Below, piece after piece: positions 49,231 to 56,170 of a DNA stretch of 64,000 bases. The position numbers and the translations under genes are program-made. This DNA is from a virus: IMG/VR virus record IMGVR_UViG_3300005617_000005, positions 1-64,000 of that record. One strand, 5' to 3'. Below the pieces are notes generated by a model. The model was not told the DNA's origin and ran no database searches. It saw nothing but the letters and a program-made list of their open reading frames with translations. Every line of letters begins with the position of its first letter. Position 1 is the first letter of the stretch.

Positions 49231-49818
49231 ATGGCCAAGTTCGACTCGAAGGACTTCTGGATCGCCGCCGGCGGTGCGCTGGCATTTCTACTTGGCTGGC
49301 GTCGCCTCTCCGGCGTGATCTGGGGCATCGGCGGCATCTACGAGTACAGCAAAGGCCACAAGGTCGCCGGCAGTCTCGGCATGGCGGGCGGTGCCTCCTT
49401 CGTGCTCTTCCCGGATTGGCCGGGATCGCTCGCGGACTTCGCGCGCGCGAAGTTGAGCAGTTCGGGCTCGAGCTCGTCGGCGCCCAAGCAATTGCCCGCG
49501 CCCCAAGAGCTTCAGATCCAACCGTTCCAGCGCACGAGCTACCCCACCCTCGATCGTGATCTCGACGGCGACTGGCGCATGCTCGACGTGCGCGACATCC
49601 GCGACAAGTCCGTCAAGGAACGCGCGAACGGTCTCAAGCCCGGCGACGTCGCGAGCCTGGTGCTCCAAAACAAGAACGGTCCATACATGGTCTTCAACGC
49701 GCGCGTGATCAGCGGCGGCAACGGCATCATGTACGCTGGACAGTGGGCCTCCGGACCGCCCAAGAGCGGACCGCAAATGGCAGAGTTCGGACCCGAGCAC
49801 ATCTTCACTATTCACTGA
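49231..49818 (+). CDS. Membrane protein with C-terminal beta domain
   Basis: 195 residues. Hydrophobic N-terminus (FWIAAGGALAFLLGW, VIWGIGGIYEYSKG, SLGMAGGASFVLFPDW) with two or three spans, a Ser/Pro linker, and a soluble beta domain (WRMLDVRDIRDKSVKERANG, YMVFNARVISGGNG). Likely virion or lysis-region membrane protein. Confidence 0.6.
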   Translation: MAKFDSKDFWIAAGGALAFLLGWRRLSGVIWGIGGIYEYSKGHKVAGSLGMAGGASFVLFPDWPGSLADFARAKLSSSGSSSSAPKQLPAPQELQIQPFQRTSYPTLDRDLDGDWRMLDVRDIRDKSVKERANGLKPGDVASLVLQNKNGPYMVFNARVISGGNGIMYAGQWASGPPKSGPQMAEFGPEHIFTIH

Positions 49819-50744
49819 TGCGATCCGCGCAGTCACCGCAAAAGAGCGTGTTGGCACCGAGAGTCATCGAGAACTTCGAGGACATCGAGACCGAGGCCGA
49901 TGCACTCGTGTGGCTGAATGACAACGAAGACATCGCGTACGGCGAAGCGGACGATCTCATCAAGTCGTTCCCGGAAATGTTTCGGCTCGTGCCGTACATG
50001 GTAGAAAACGAGTACGAAACGGATCTCGCGCTCACGTCGAATCGACGTAGCTGGATCCGCGAGTACGAAAAGACCAAGGGCGTCAACTGGTGGGAAGACG
50101 ACGACGGCCGCTTCTTCGTGCGCATTCTCGATGACGACGGCGCAACAACGTCCGAAGCCGACGACGCCGAGAAGCTCGATGACTACCCCCTTTTCGATGA
50201 GGAGGATCACTCCAATCTGGAGATGGAGACGCAGGCCGAGAATTGGAACGACTACGGACGACAAGAGCTACGCGACAAAATCGAAGAGGAAGCGAACGAA
50301 GTCGACGCCGAAGCGATCGAGCGGTTGATGCTCACCATCGACGACGAAACGCTCGACAAGTACGTCCACGCGATTTGGGAAGACAAGGGTCAATACCCCG
50401 AGCAAGAGCAGGGCGGCGGCACTATCTTCCCGAAGATCCTCGCGAACTGGGATGGCTCCGTCCTCGAGCTCGGCGATCTGTTCAGCCTTGCGGATCACGG
50501 CTACACCGTCGCGATACAACTGACGCCAGCCGCGTTCGACCGCAACGGCCGGCTCTTGTTGCGTCCGCAAGACGTTCCGCGCTCGATGCGCGCGCTCATC
50601 GACAATCCGAAGTCCACGCTGGAGATACCCTACGAGGGCGCGATCTGCGACTCGCCGTACTTCGCGTGCACGTGGACGGGCGGGAAGGAAGAACCGCAGC
50701 TAAAATTACCGGGCGTGGCCGAACGACGAAAGAGGCGGGCATGA
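49818..50744 (+). CDS. Large acidic hypothetical protein (308 aa)
   Basis: Asp/Glu-rich helical first half (EDIETEADALVWLNDNEDIA, RQELRDKIEEEANEV), mixed C-terminal half, and a basic end AERRKRRA. Overlaps the lysozyme gene by four bases. No family recognised. Confidence 0.6.
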   Translation: MRSAQSPQKSVLAPRVIENFEDIETEADALVWLNDNEDIAYGEADDLIKSFPEMFRLVPYMVENEYETDLALTSNRRSWIREYEKTKGVNWWEDDDGRFFVRILDDDGATTSEADDAEKLDDYPLFDEEDHSNLEMETQAENWNDYGRQELRDKIEEEANEVDAEAIERLMLTIDDETLDKYVHAIWEDKGQYPEQEQGGGTIFPKILANWDGSVLELGDLFSLADHGYTVAIQLTPAAFDRNGRLLLRPQDVPRSMRALIDNPKSTLEIPYEGAICDSPYFACTWTGGKEEPQLKLPGVAERRKRRA

Positions 50745-51499
50745 TTCGCGGACCAGACGTTTCAGCGTACCAACCGAACGTTCTCTGGAAGAAAGTTCGC
50801 GACGCCGGCGCCGAGTTCTCGATCATCAAAGTCACCGACGGCAACAACTACACGAACCCGCTCGCGAAGGCGCAAGTGCTCGGCGCGTTCGCGGTCGGCT
50901 TGCTGGTGATGCTTTATCACTTCGCGCAGCCCAACGGAAAACCGGGCGACCTCGAATCGTGGAAAGCGGACGCGCGCGCGGAAGCGAAGCGGCTCGATGA
51001 TCTCGCCGACGAGTTCGAGGGCGCACTCGGTACATATCCTGTCGGTCATCCGCGTCAGGGCGAAGCGATCAAGCTCTTCTGCTTTCTCGACGTCGAGCGC
51101 AACACACCGCTCACTGCGGAAGAGAGACCGTACTGGCGAGCGTGGTGCAACGAGTTCCGCCGGTGGTGCCGCGAAGAGGGCAAGCGCGTGATCGGCTTCT
51201 ACAGCGGGAAGTTCTTCACGATGGATCTCGGCTTCGACTCGAGCTGGTCGCAGACGATTCTCTGGGTCGCGCAATACCCACGCCCGTACAGAGAGGACGC
51301 GAACTACGGCTACTGGCCAAAAACGATTGTGCCGTGGTGGCGCGGGGACATCTGGCAGGACGGTGGGGGCATGTCGAACGCCGCCGGCGGCAACGAATCG
51401 AAGTGGCCCGGCGTCGGCGACGGCAGCACGTTTTCCGACGTCAATGTGTTCGCCGGTTCACGCTCGGAGCTCGAAGAATTGCTTCAAGCCGCCGCGTGA
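50741..51499 (+). CDS. GH25-type lysozyme (muramidase)
   Basis: 252 residues. Family landmarks: Asp6 in GPDVSAYQ, FSIIKVTDGNNY, MLYHFAQPNGK, FLDVE with Asp117 and Glu119 as catalytic pair candidates, VIGFYSGKFF, ILWVAQY, WQDGG and a C-terminal DVNVFAG. Hydrolyses the MurNAc-GlcNAc bond. No signal or anchor is seen, so it needs a holin or virion location. ATGA overlap upstream. Confidence 0.88.
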   Translation: MIRGPDVSAYQPNVLWKKVRDAGAEFSIIKVTDGNNYTNPLAKAQVLGAFAVGLLVMLYHFAQPNGKPGDLESWKADARAEAKRLDDLADEFEGALGTYPVGHPRQGEAIKLFCFLDVERNTPLTAEERPYWRAWCNEFRRWCREEGKRVIGFYSGKFFTMDLGFDSSWSQTILWVAQYPRPYREDANYGYWPKTIVPWWRGDIWQDGGGMSNAAGGNESKWPGVGDGSTFSDVNVFAGSRSELEELLQAAA

Positions 51500-51505
51500 C
51501 GCTGG

Positions 51506-51511
51506 TATAGT
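51506..51511 (+). promoter_or_regulatory. -10-like hexamer TATAGT for leaderless minigene
   Basis: TATAGT (five of six consensus bases) seven bases before GTG 51519; TTCAAG lies 17 bases further upstream. Confidence 0.5.
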
Positions 51512-51518
51512 TGGGCTG

Positions 51519-51533
51519 GTGCTCGACGACTGA
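51519..51533 (+). other. Four-codon leader minigene candidate
   Basis: GTG CTC GAC GAC TGA starts exactly where a leaderless start would be after TATAGT. Could be a leader peptide or chance. Confidence 0.25.
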
Positions 51534-51556
51534 GCCCGTGACCAAAAGGGGATGCA

Positions 51557-51595
51557 ATGAACAAGGAACCGCTTGCGCGCGGCGTGGTGCACTGA
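51557..51595 (+). other. 12-codon minigene in shared leader motif
   Basis: ATG-AAC-AAG-GAA opens a 12-codon frame whose TGA overlaps ATG 51595. The 5' part, GGGGATGCAATGAACAAGGA, recurs with small changes at 62214 and on the minus strand near 58230. Confidence 0.35.
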
Positions 51596-51966
51596 TGCCG
51601 CTCATCGAATCCGTTTTCACCACCGGACAAGACCCTGAGCAGCTTGTTGCGCGCGTACGTGTAGACCGCACTGAAGTCATCCGAAACGGTGACGTCTTTC
51701 CGCACTTCGCCGGCCACCAATACTACGCGCTCAGCACGATGCGACTGATCGACGGACCGGAGGGCGAGTGGCGCGGCTCTCCAACGGAGCACGAGCTCCC
51801 GTGGCCATCGGACACGAGGTTGGTCGAAGTCGTCGTGCGCCCCATCAACGGATCCGCACGAGTGTTCACCTCGCGTGCACCGGGACACGGAAAACGTGGG
51901 CCAAAGCCAAAATCCAACGGCGTGATCCCCCACGAGCCCTTTTCCAGCGACAAAGCAGCGGAGTAG
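51595..51966 (+). CDS. Hypothetical protein (123 aa)
   Basis: Beta-rich start (MPLIESVFTTGQDPEQLVAR), middle YYALSTMRLIDGPEGEWRG, and a basic tail HGKRGPKPKSNG. Translationally coupled (TGATG) to the minigene. No family. Confidence 0.6.
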   Translation: MPLIESVFTTGQDPEQLVARVRVDRTEVIRNGDVFPHFAGHQYYALSTMRLIDGPEGEWRGSPTEHELPWPSDTRLVEVVVRPINGSARVFTSRAPGHGKRGPKPKSNGVIPHEPFSSDKAAE

Positions 51967-51986
51967 CGACCTCGAGCGTGTTCGGC

Positions 51987-51992
51987 TAGTCT
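51987..51992 (+). promoter_or_regulatory. -10-like hexamer TAGTCT for leaderless start
   Basis: TAGTCT six bases before GTG 51999. Confidence 0.5.
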
Positions 51993-51998
51993 CGGCAC

Positions 51999-52526
51999 GT
52001 GGCCACCCCGCTCGCCTTCGCCGCGGCCGTTCTCGACCGGCTGGGGCTGTCCAGGACCGAAAACCGGCTCGTAGGGCTGGTTGCCTTCGTCGCCATCGAG
52101 GGCGGGCATTGGCACGACAGCGCGCGGTTCAACCCGCTCAACACCATGAAGAGCGCTCCGGGCGCGACCCAGGCGCCGGGGCTCCTCACGGGCATCAAGT
52201 CGTACCCGGATTGGCAGACGGGCATCAATGCGACCGCCGCAACGATCGTGCAAAGCAACATGCACTCGATCGCCCAAGCGTTGAAAGATGACGTCGACCC
52301 GCGATCGTTTCTCCGTGCCGTGACGCAGTCCGCGTGGTGTCCTGGGTGCGACTACACGCCGTTCGACCCGTACGCGCTCTACAAAGCGAAGGCGAACGAG
52401 AACGACTCCAGCGCTCTCGCGTACAGCGCGAGCGGCACGAACTGGAAAACCGTAGCGGTCGTCGGCGGCATCTTCGCCGGCGCCGGCGCGGCGGTGTGGT
52501 GGGTCAAGAAACGCTTTCTGAGGTGA
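51999..52526 (+). CDS. Lysozyme/glucosaminidase-like protein with membrane anchor
   Basis: 175 residues from GTG. AFVAIEGGHWHDSARFNPLN has a catalytic Glu candidate; TGIKSYPDWQTGINATAATI matches phage wall-lytic domains of the glucosaminidase/lysozyme-like class. The C-terminus is one span (VAVVGGIFAGAGAAVWW) with KKRFLR, so it is probably membrane- or virion-bound. Confidence 0.7.
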   Translation: MATPLAFAAAVLDRLGLSRTENRLVGLVAFVAIEGGHWHDSARFNPLNTMKSAPGATQAPGLLTGIKSYPDWQTGINATAATIVQSNMHSIAQALKDDVDPRSFLRAVTQSAWCPGCDYTPFDPYALYKAKANENDSSALAYSASGTNWKTVAVVGGIFAGAGAAVWWVKKRFLR

Positions 52527-52936
52527 TGACAATGCAAGGTCTTCAAAAAACAGTTCACGCCGACACGGAGTTCTGGTCCCTGCCGCCGAACTACCCGAAC
52601 GCGATCATGGCCTACAAGCTCCCGGCGGGAGTGAAGATTCGGCCCGACGCCCAAGGCACCGAGCGTGACGGCTACGCGCACGTGTACGATCCGGCGAACA
52701 AAGAAGGTTGGATCGCGGTCGGCGACCTCACACCGTTCGAGGACTCTGTTCGTACGCCGATTCCGACGCCGGCGCCCGCGCCGAAGCCGTCGACGCCACC
52801 GCCCGCGTCCAACAGCTCGATGATCGGCTCCGGCATCGACTGGAAGACCGTCGGTTACGCCGCTGGTGCGGTGGGCGGTGCGTTGCTGCTCTTCGGCGGC
52901 GCCGCGTACTACCTCAAGAAGCGCCGCCGGCGCTGA
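52526..52936 (+). CDS. SH3-like/linker protein with membrane anchor
   Basis: 136 residues. A small beta domain (TEFWSLPPNYPNAIMAYKLP, GYAHVYDPANKEGWIAVGDL) fits an SH3-type wall-binding fold. A Pro-rich linker and one span (GYAAGAVGGALLLFGGAAYY) are followed by LKKRRRR. Same layout as the 14565 product; coupled to the lytic gene. Confidence 0.65.
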   Translation: MTMQGLQKTVHADTEFWSLPPNYPNAIMAYKLPAGVKIRPDAQGTERDGYAHVYDPANKEGWIAVGDLTPFEDSVRTPIPTPAPAPKPSTPPPASNSSMIGSGIDWKTVGYAAGAVGGALLLFGGAAYYLKKRRRR

Positions 52937-53100
52937 GCCTTCTTTTTTCGTCGACGCCGCGGCTTCAACGCGTACATCGCATTGAGCAACTCTTCGAGCA
53001 CGAGCGACGGGGGCATCCTCGCGGGAAACGGGTGGATGCGCTTGAAGTCCTTGTCGAACTGATCGCGCTCCTTTTTCGTGAGCTTTACTCGTCGGTTCAC
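52909..53100 (-). CDS. Small basic protein (63 aa)
   Basis: KLTKKERDQFDKDFKRIHPF, then a helix LEELLNAMYALK and a poly-basic tail (RRRRKKKAQRRRR). Possible DNA binding. GTG start overlaps the upstream stop; the end overlaps the convergent gene by 28 bases. Confidence 0.55.
   Translation of the reverse strand: MNRRVKLTKKERDQFDKDFKRIHPFPARMPPSLVLEELLNAMYALKPRRRRKKKAQRRRRFLR
52920..52948 (+). terminator. Possible intrinsic terminator
   Basis: AGCGCC-GCC-GGCGCT hairpin, then five bases, then TTCTTTTTT. Short stem and the gap before the T-run weaken it; the region also codes on the minus strand. Confidence 0.35.
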
Positions 53101-53459
53101 GACGCTTCGCCGCGACGAATCAATGCCATGATTTGACTGTCGGGCCGTACCTTCGGTTTCATCCACTCGACGGTTTGCTGCCATGCGCTCGCGAGTGCGC
53201 TGTCAAAGTCGGCACCACCCGCTCTCACGATGACATCGAAGGTGACTTCCATGCGCGGACCAACACTTTTGTGCGCGCGGCGCAGCCACTTGTCCGTGAA
53301 TACTTCTCGGTGTGAAATCTCTTCGAGCACTACAACGTCGTAACCGATGATGGACGTACCGGCGCCACCAGGACGACGCCCGCTCGCGATGACGGAGTAG
53401 CGGTGCTTCTCGTCAGAAGCGTTGGTCCAAATCTCGACGAGCAATCCTACCGTTTTCAT
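53097..53459 (-). CDS. Hypothetical protein (120 aa)
   Basis: Begins MKTVGLLVEIWTNASDEKHR; strands TSIIGYDVVVLEEISHRE and MEVTFDVIVRAGGADF. ATGA/GTGA overlaps in the leftward operon. Unknown. Confidence 0.6.
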   Translation of the reverse strand: MKTVGLLVEIWTNASDEKHRYSVIASGRRPGGAGTSIIGYDVVVLEEISHREVFTDKWLRRAHKSVGPRMEVTFDVIVRAGGADFDSALASAWQQTVEWMKPKVRPDSQIMALIRRGEAS

Positions 53460-53728
53460 TCGTCCGTCCAGCGCTCGACCTCGCCGCTGGGCTTCGCGCA
53501 CTCGTGGTGCCCGTCGTGAAGCTTCCAGAGCGTACAGCGGACGTATTGCATGGGCTGAACCATAAGGGCCGGCATCATCTGCGCCACGCCCGCTCGATAG
53601 CGCGGCGTGTGACACGGCAAGCGAGCGAACGCATAGGCGACTTGCAAAATCGGACGTCCGAAGCGCTTCAGCACTCCGACGAAAATGCCGAGCAGCACGA
53701 ACATCAACACCCACTCGATCCAGCTCAT
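53456..53728 (-). CDS. Membrane protein with His/Cys tail (90 aa)
   Basis: N-terminal span (IEWVLMFVLLGIFVGVL), then a Cys/His-containing part (VRCTLWKLHDGHHECAK) that could bind metal. Function unknown. Confidence 0.6.
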   Translation of the reverse strand: MSWIEWVLMFVLLGIFVGVLKRFGRPILQVAYAFARLPCHTPRYRAGVAQMMPALMVQPMQYVRCTLWKLHDGHHECAKPSGEVERWTDE

Positions 53729-54096
53729 GATTTCTTCTCGCCTTCCGTGATTGTCATGACAGCGCACTCGCGACACATCGGCCGCATCGTGAAGTCCGAG
53801 CCGCCGAAGAGACGCTTGCCGCATTTGCACAAGCCCCTCGGGGGTGCCTGCGGGTAGAGGCGCTTGCGTTTGCCGGCCTCATCGACGGTGATGCCTTCGC
53901 AAAGGTAGATCTGTTTGCACTCCTTGCACACGACGTCGCCGCGCCACTCGACCACACCGTGAACGCCGCACGTCACGGTGAGAACGACGTAGAGCCGACC
54001 ACCGCATCCGCCGTGCTCTCCGGGCGTCGTGAGCATCAGATCGTCGTCAGCGACCTCGATGTCTTCGTCGCACTTCTCGCAGCGGAGCGTCTTCAT
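53725..54096 (-). CDS. Zinc-ribbon protein with three Cys pairs
   Basis: 123 residues. RCEKCDEDIEV, VCKECKQIYLC, LCKCGKRLFGG and CREC: two or more zinc ribbons. ATGA overlap upstream. Likely nucleic-acid or protein adaptor; not specific. Confidence 0.6.
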   Translation of the reverse strand: MKTLRCEKCDEDIEVADDDLMLTTPGEHGGCGGRLYVVLTVTCGVHGVVEWRGDVVCKECKQIYLCEGITVDEAGKRKRLYPQAPPRGLCKCGKRLFGGSDFTMRPMCRECAVMTITEGEKKS

Positions 54097-54320
54097 CGAT
54101 CCTTCGACACGGTGTACGTGCCGTCCACGAACCACTTCTCGATCTTGACGCCGTCCGTTGAAATCGTGATGACCAGCGCCATCAGATCGTCGGTGAGGGT
54201 CTCCGCGTTGCCCGTTTCGAGAAGGGCTTTGTCGCTCGCCGCTTTCGCGCGCGCAGCGTTCTCCGCGACGTCGTTCCACGAGTCGCCGCTCACATCGAGA
54301 TTGATCGCAAATCGTTTCAC
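54093..54320 (-). CDS. Small hypothetical protein (75 aa)
   Basis: GTG start four bases after GGAGG. Helix NDVAENAARAKAASDKALLE, then strands ALVITISTDG and IEKWFVDGTYTV. Unknown. Confidence 0.6.
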   Translation of the reverse strand: MKRFAINLDVSGDSWNDVAENAARAKAASDKALLETGNAETLTDDLMALVITISTDGVKIEKWFVDGTYTVSKDR

Positions 54321-54392
54321 GAGACCTCCAAGAGCGGGGATGCGGGAAGCCAACCCGCTGCTCGCCTTCCACCCGGCGAGCCCGTGCACCCC

Positions 54393-54423
54393 GGCACGAG
54401 AGGGACTCGAACCCTCGGACGCC
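54393..54423 (-). other. tRNA 3'-end-like fragment, attachment-site candidate
   Basis: On the minus strand GAGGG-TTCGAGT-CCCTC reads as a tRNA T-arm, followed by TCGTGCC where the acceptor 3' strand would be. The region upstream codes for a small protein, not the rest of a tRNA. A stranded tRNA 3' end is the usual form of an integrase core site. Confidence 0.4.
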
Positions 54424-54567
54424 TCATGCCCGCCCCGTGAGCTTCGTGTAGTACCCGCCGAGTCGATCGAGCAACGCGACGTACCAGGGATAGCCGACGC
54501 GATCGAGCCGCGCGGCCCAGCGCAGGAAGATGTTCATGTTCGTCTCGTGCTGCTCGAGCGCGCGCAT
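54424..54567 (-). CDS. Small hydrophobic protein (47 aa)
   Basis: Begins MRALEQHETNMNIFLRWAAR and continues VGYPWYVALLDRLGGYYTK. Amphipathic or membrane-surface helix likely. Start uncertain: ATG 54567, or the internal ATG 30 bases later. The stop abuts the tRNA-like fragment. Confidence 0.45.
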   Translation of the reverse strand: MRALEQHETNMNIFLRWAARLDRVGYPWYVALLDRLGGYYTKLTGRA

Positions 54568-54593
54568 CGTGAAGATACGCTAGAGCATCCGGC

Positions 54594-54824
54594 TTACGCC
54601 GTCAACGACTTACGCTTGAGTAGAAACTCTGCCATCGAGATGACATTCGGGAACAACGGCTTCCGCAGCGGAGGAGCCCCGATGCCGGTCTTCGCGCGGT
54701 CCTTGTCGCTCATGTTCTTGTAGGCCCAGATGGCGACGCCACCGACGACGATCGCGCTCAACACGATCCAGTACGTCACGGCCGGGTCACTCGGGTTGTG
54801 CCTTCGCTTGCGCCGATGCCTCAT
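54594..54824 (-). CDS. Small basic membrane protein (RRKRRHNP type)
   Basis: 76 residues. MRHRRKRRHNPSD, one span (VTYWIVLSAIVVGGVAIWAY), then KNMSDKDRAKTGIGAPP and a hydrophobic/basic tail. Same family layout as the proteins at 2150, 4150 and 4386, although it is encoded 50 kb away on the other strand. Confidence 0.75.
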   Translation of the reverse strand: MRHRRKRRHNPSDPAVTYWIVLSAIVVGGVAIWAYKNMSDKDRAKTGIGAPPLRKPLFPNVISMAEFLLKRKSLTA

Positions 54825-55018
54825 GAAGGGAGGCTAGCATGCTTCAGCCGCTCTTTGAGCGTGTCGATCGCTTGTTGCGTTTGCTTCGCGAGCGAATCGA
54901 GCTGAGGAGCGACGGGATCGGCTGGGCGCTCGCGGAGAAGCTCGTTCGCGGCTTCGTACAAACAACCCTTGGCGTCTTCGAGCTCGCGGATGGCCCACTC
55001 AATGGTTTGTTTTTTCAT
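54821..55018 (-). CDS. Small helical protein (65 aa)
   Basis: Starts MKKQTIEWAIRELEDAKG; helical with a Gln-rich part (LAKQTQQAIDTLKERL). ATGA overlap with the 54594 start, and 20-base overlap upstream. Confidence 0.55.
   Translation of the reverse strand: MKKQTIEWAIRELEDAKGCLYEAANELLRERPADPVAPQLDSLAKQTQQAIDTLKERLKHASLPS
54831..54836 (-). promoter_or_regulatory. -10-like hexamer TAGCCT for leaderless start (minus strand)
   Basis: Minus-strand TAGCCT six bases before ATG 54824, inside the end of the upstream gene. Confidence 0.5.
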
Positions 55019-55253
55019 TGTTACCCCACTCGTGGAGTGCTTCACGAAGAACGTTGAGCTTGGCCGGCACACCGCTCACGTTGCCGACAAGCGACGAGCC
55101 CGTGTGGTTGATGAGCACGATCACGATATCGGAGTGGCCCGACGCGTGCGGATCGACGCTAGTACGAACGATTTCAGCAATTCGCTCGGCAGCGCTCTCG
55201 CGATTGGCTTGGCAGTCGCACCGCTCGGCGAGTGAGTGACTCTTCTTTTTCAT
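54999..55253 (-). CDS. Small hypothetical protein (84 aa)
   Basis: N-terminus SLAERCDCQANRESAAE, then strands SDIVIVLINHTGSSLVG and a helical end ALHEWGNNEKTNH. Unknown. Confidence 0.55.
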   Translation of the reverse strand: MKKKSHSLAERCDCQANRESAAERIAEIVRTSVDPHASGHSDIVIVLINHTGSSLVGNVSGVPAKLNVLREALHEWGNNEKTNH

Positions 55254-55513
55254 CTGAACAACTTCCCCTGAAAATTGTGCGGTGGATGCTCGAATTCTTC
55301 TTCGTGTGTGACTGCTTCCGGGTTGTCGTACATGAACGCGGCAGCGCTGAGGACCTTCGCGGGCCCGAGTCCCGGATAGCGCTTGAAGAGCGTCTCGAAC
55401 GTCGTTCCGCGTCGATGCCACGTGTAGATCCGAAATACCGGCACCTTCGTGCCCTTCACGTACCAACGACCGTCGACGAACTCGACGTGCGGGTGCTCGA
55501 TGACGTTGCTCAC
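55250..55513 (-). CDS. DUF433-like small protein
   Basis: 87 residues. VKGTKVPVFRIYTWHRRG, then TTFETLFKRYPGLGPAKVLS resembles the DUF433 layout (VapB-like antitoxin HTH): a G-x-R-V-P-V type strand and two following helices. No toxin gene is seen beside it, so a regulatory protein is more likely here. Confidence 0.55.
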   Translation of the reverse strand: MSNVIEHPHVEFVDGRWYVKGTKVPVFRIYTWHRRGTTFETLFKRYPGLGPAKVLSAAAFMYDNPEAVTHEEEFEHPPHNFQGKLFR

Positions 55514-55836
55514 CGCATCCTCGCGCGTTGCAGCTTTCGCTTGAGCACCCGGACGCGCTCGTTCAAGCGCTCGTTCTCTTCCTTCAACCGAATCACTTCG
55601 TAGCCGGCGGCGGCGAAGCCGGCGGTGTTGATTCCTTGCACGACGCGCTCAATCGGCGCCGCCTTCCAGAACGAGACGACCTTTTCCTTCAGGCTGACCT
55701 CGGGCGCGTCGAGCAGCTTGTGCTGATGAATGAACAGGATCGCCTTGTGCGCGAACGAGCGCGCTTCCTCTTTCGTCACGCCGGGATCGACAGCTTGTGC
55801 GACAAGTTTGATTGCGGTCTCGCGAGGATCACTCAT
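55510..55836 (-). CDS. DUF2786-like N-terminus with coiled coil
   Basis: 108 residues. RETAIKLVAQAVDPGVTKEE then ARSFAHKAILFIHQHKLL matches the short helical DUF2786 motif. The C-terminal half is a coiled coil (LKEENERLNERVRVLKRKLQ). Function unknown. Confidence 0.6.
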   Translation of the reverse strand: MSDPRETAIKLVAQAVDPGVTKEEARSFAHKAILFIHQHKLLDAPEVSLKEKVVSFWKAAPIERVVQGINTAGFAAAGYEVIRLKEENERLNERVRVLKRKLQRARMR

Positions 55837-55991
55837 GTGCCACCGTAGAATTTGAGAAGACGGCCGCAGCGATGACACACGCTCCACGCCCGGATGGGCT
55901 CGTTGCGCGAGATCATGCCACGGAAAAACTGCCCGAAGTGGAGATAGCTCTTGTGGCCGATGAGGAAGCAAACGAAACGGCGAAGTCTCAT
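55833..55991 (-). CDS. Small Cys/His protein (52 aa)
   Basis: Begins MRLRRFVCFLIGHKSYLHFG and ends with VCHRCGRLLKFYGGT: a C-H...CxxC metal site. Four-base overlaps on both sides support it. Confidence 0.6.
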   Translation of the reverse strand: MRLRRFVCFLIGHKSYLHFGQFFRGMISRNEPIRAWSVCHRCGRLLKFYGGT

Positions 55992-56170
55992 TGGGCCATC
56001 ACCAATAGTTGGCGCTCGAGCTGATCGATCACGCCGTCACGAATGTCGAGACAGATCACGCACGCGCACGCCCCGAAGCAATGTGGGCACTTCACGGCTG
56101 GTCTCGCGGCGTGATTGCGCCGGATGTTCTTCAGATTCCGGATCCGTTGGATCGTTTCCATCAGAGTCAT
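55988..56170 (-). CDS. Small Cys-rich protein (60 aa)
   Basis: AVKCPHCFGACACVICLDIR has five Cys and a His, a likely zinc site; helices flank it (METIQRIRNLKNIRRNH; DGVIDQLERQLLVMAQ). Confidence 0.6.
   Translation of the reverse strand: MTLMETIQRIRNLKNIRRNHAARPAVKCPHCFGACACVICLDIRDGVIDQLERQLLVMAQ

Noticed and set aside
54393-54480. Full tRNA gene on the minus strand
   Set aside because: Only the T-arm and acceptor 3' end fit. The 5' acceptor, D-arm and anticodon arm do not, and the upstream DNA reads as a small protein gene.
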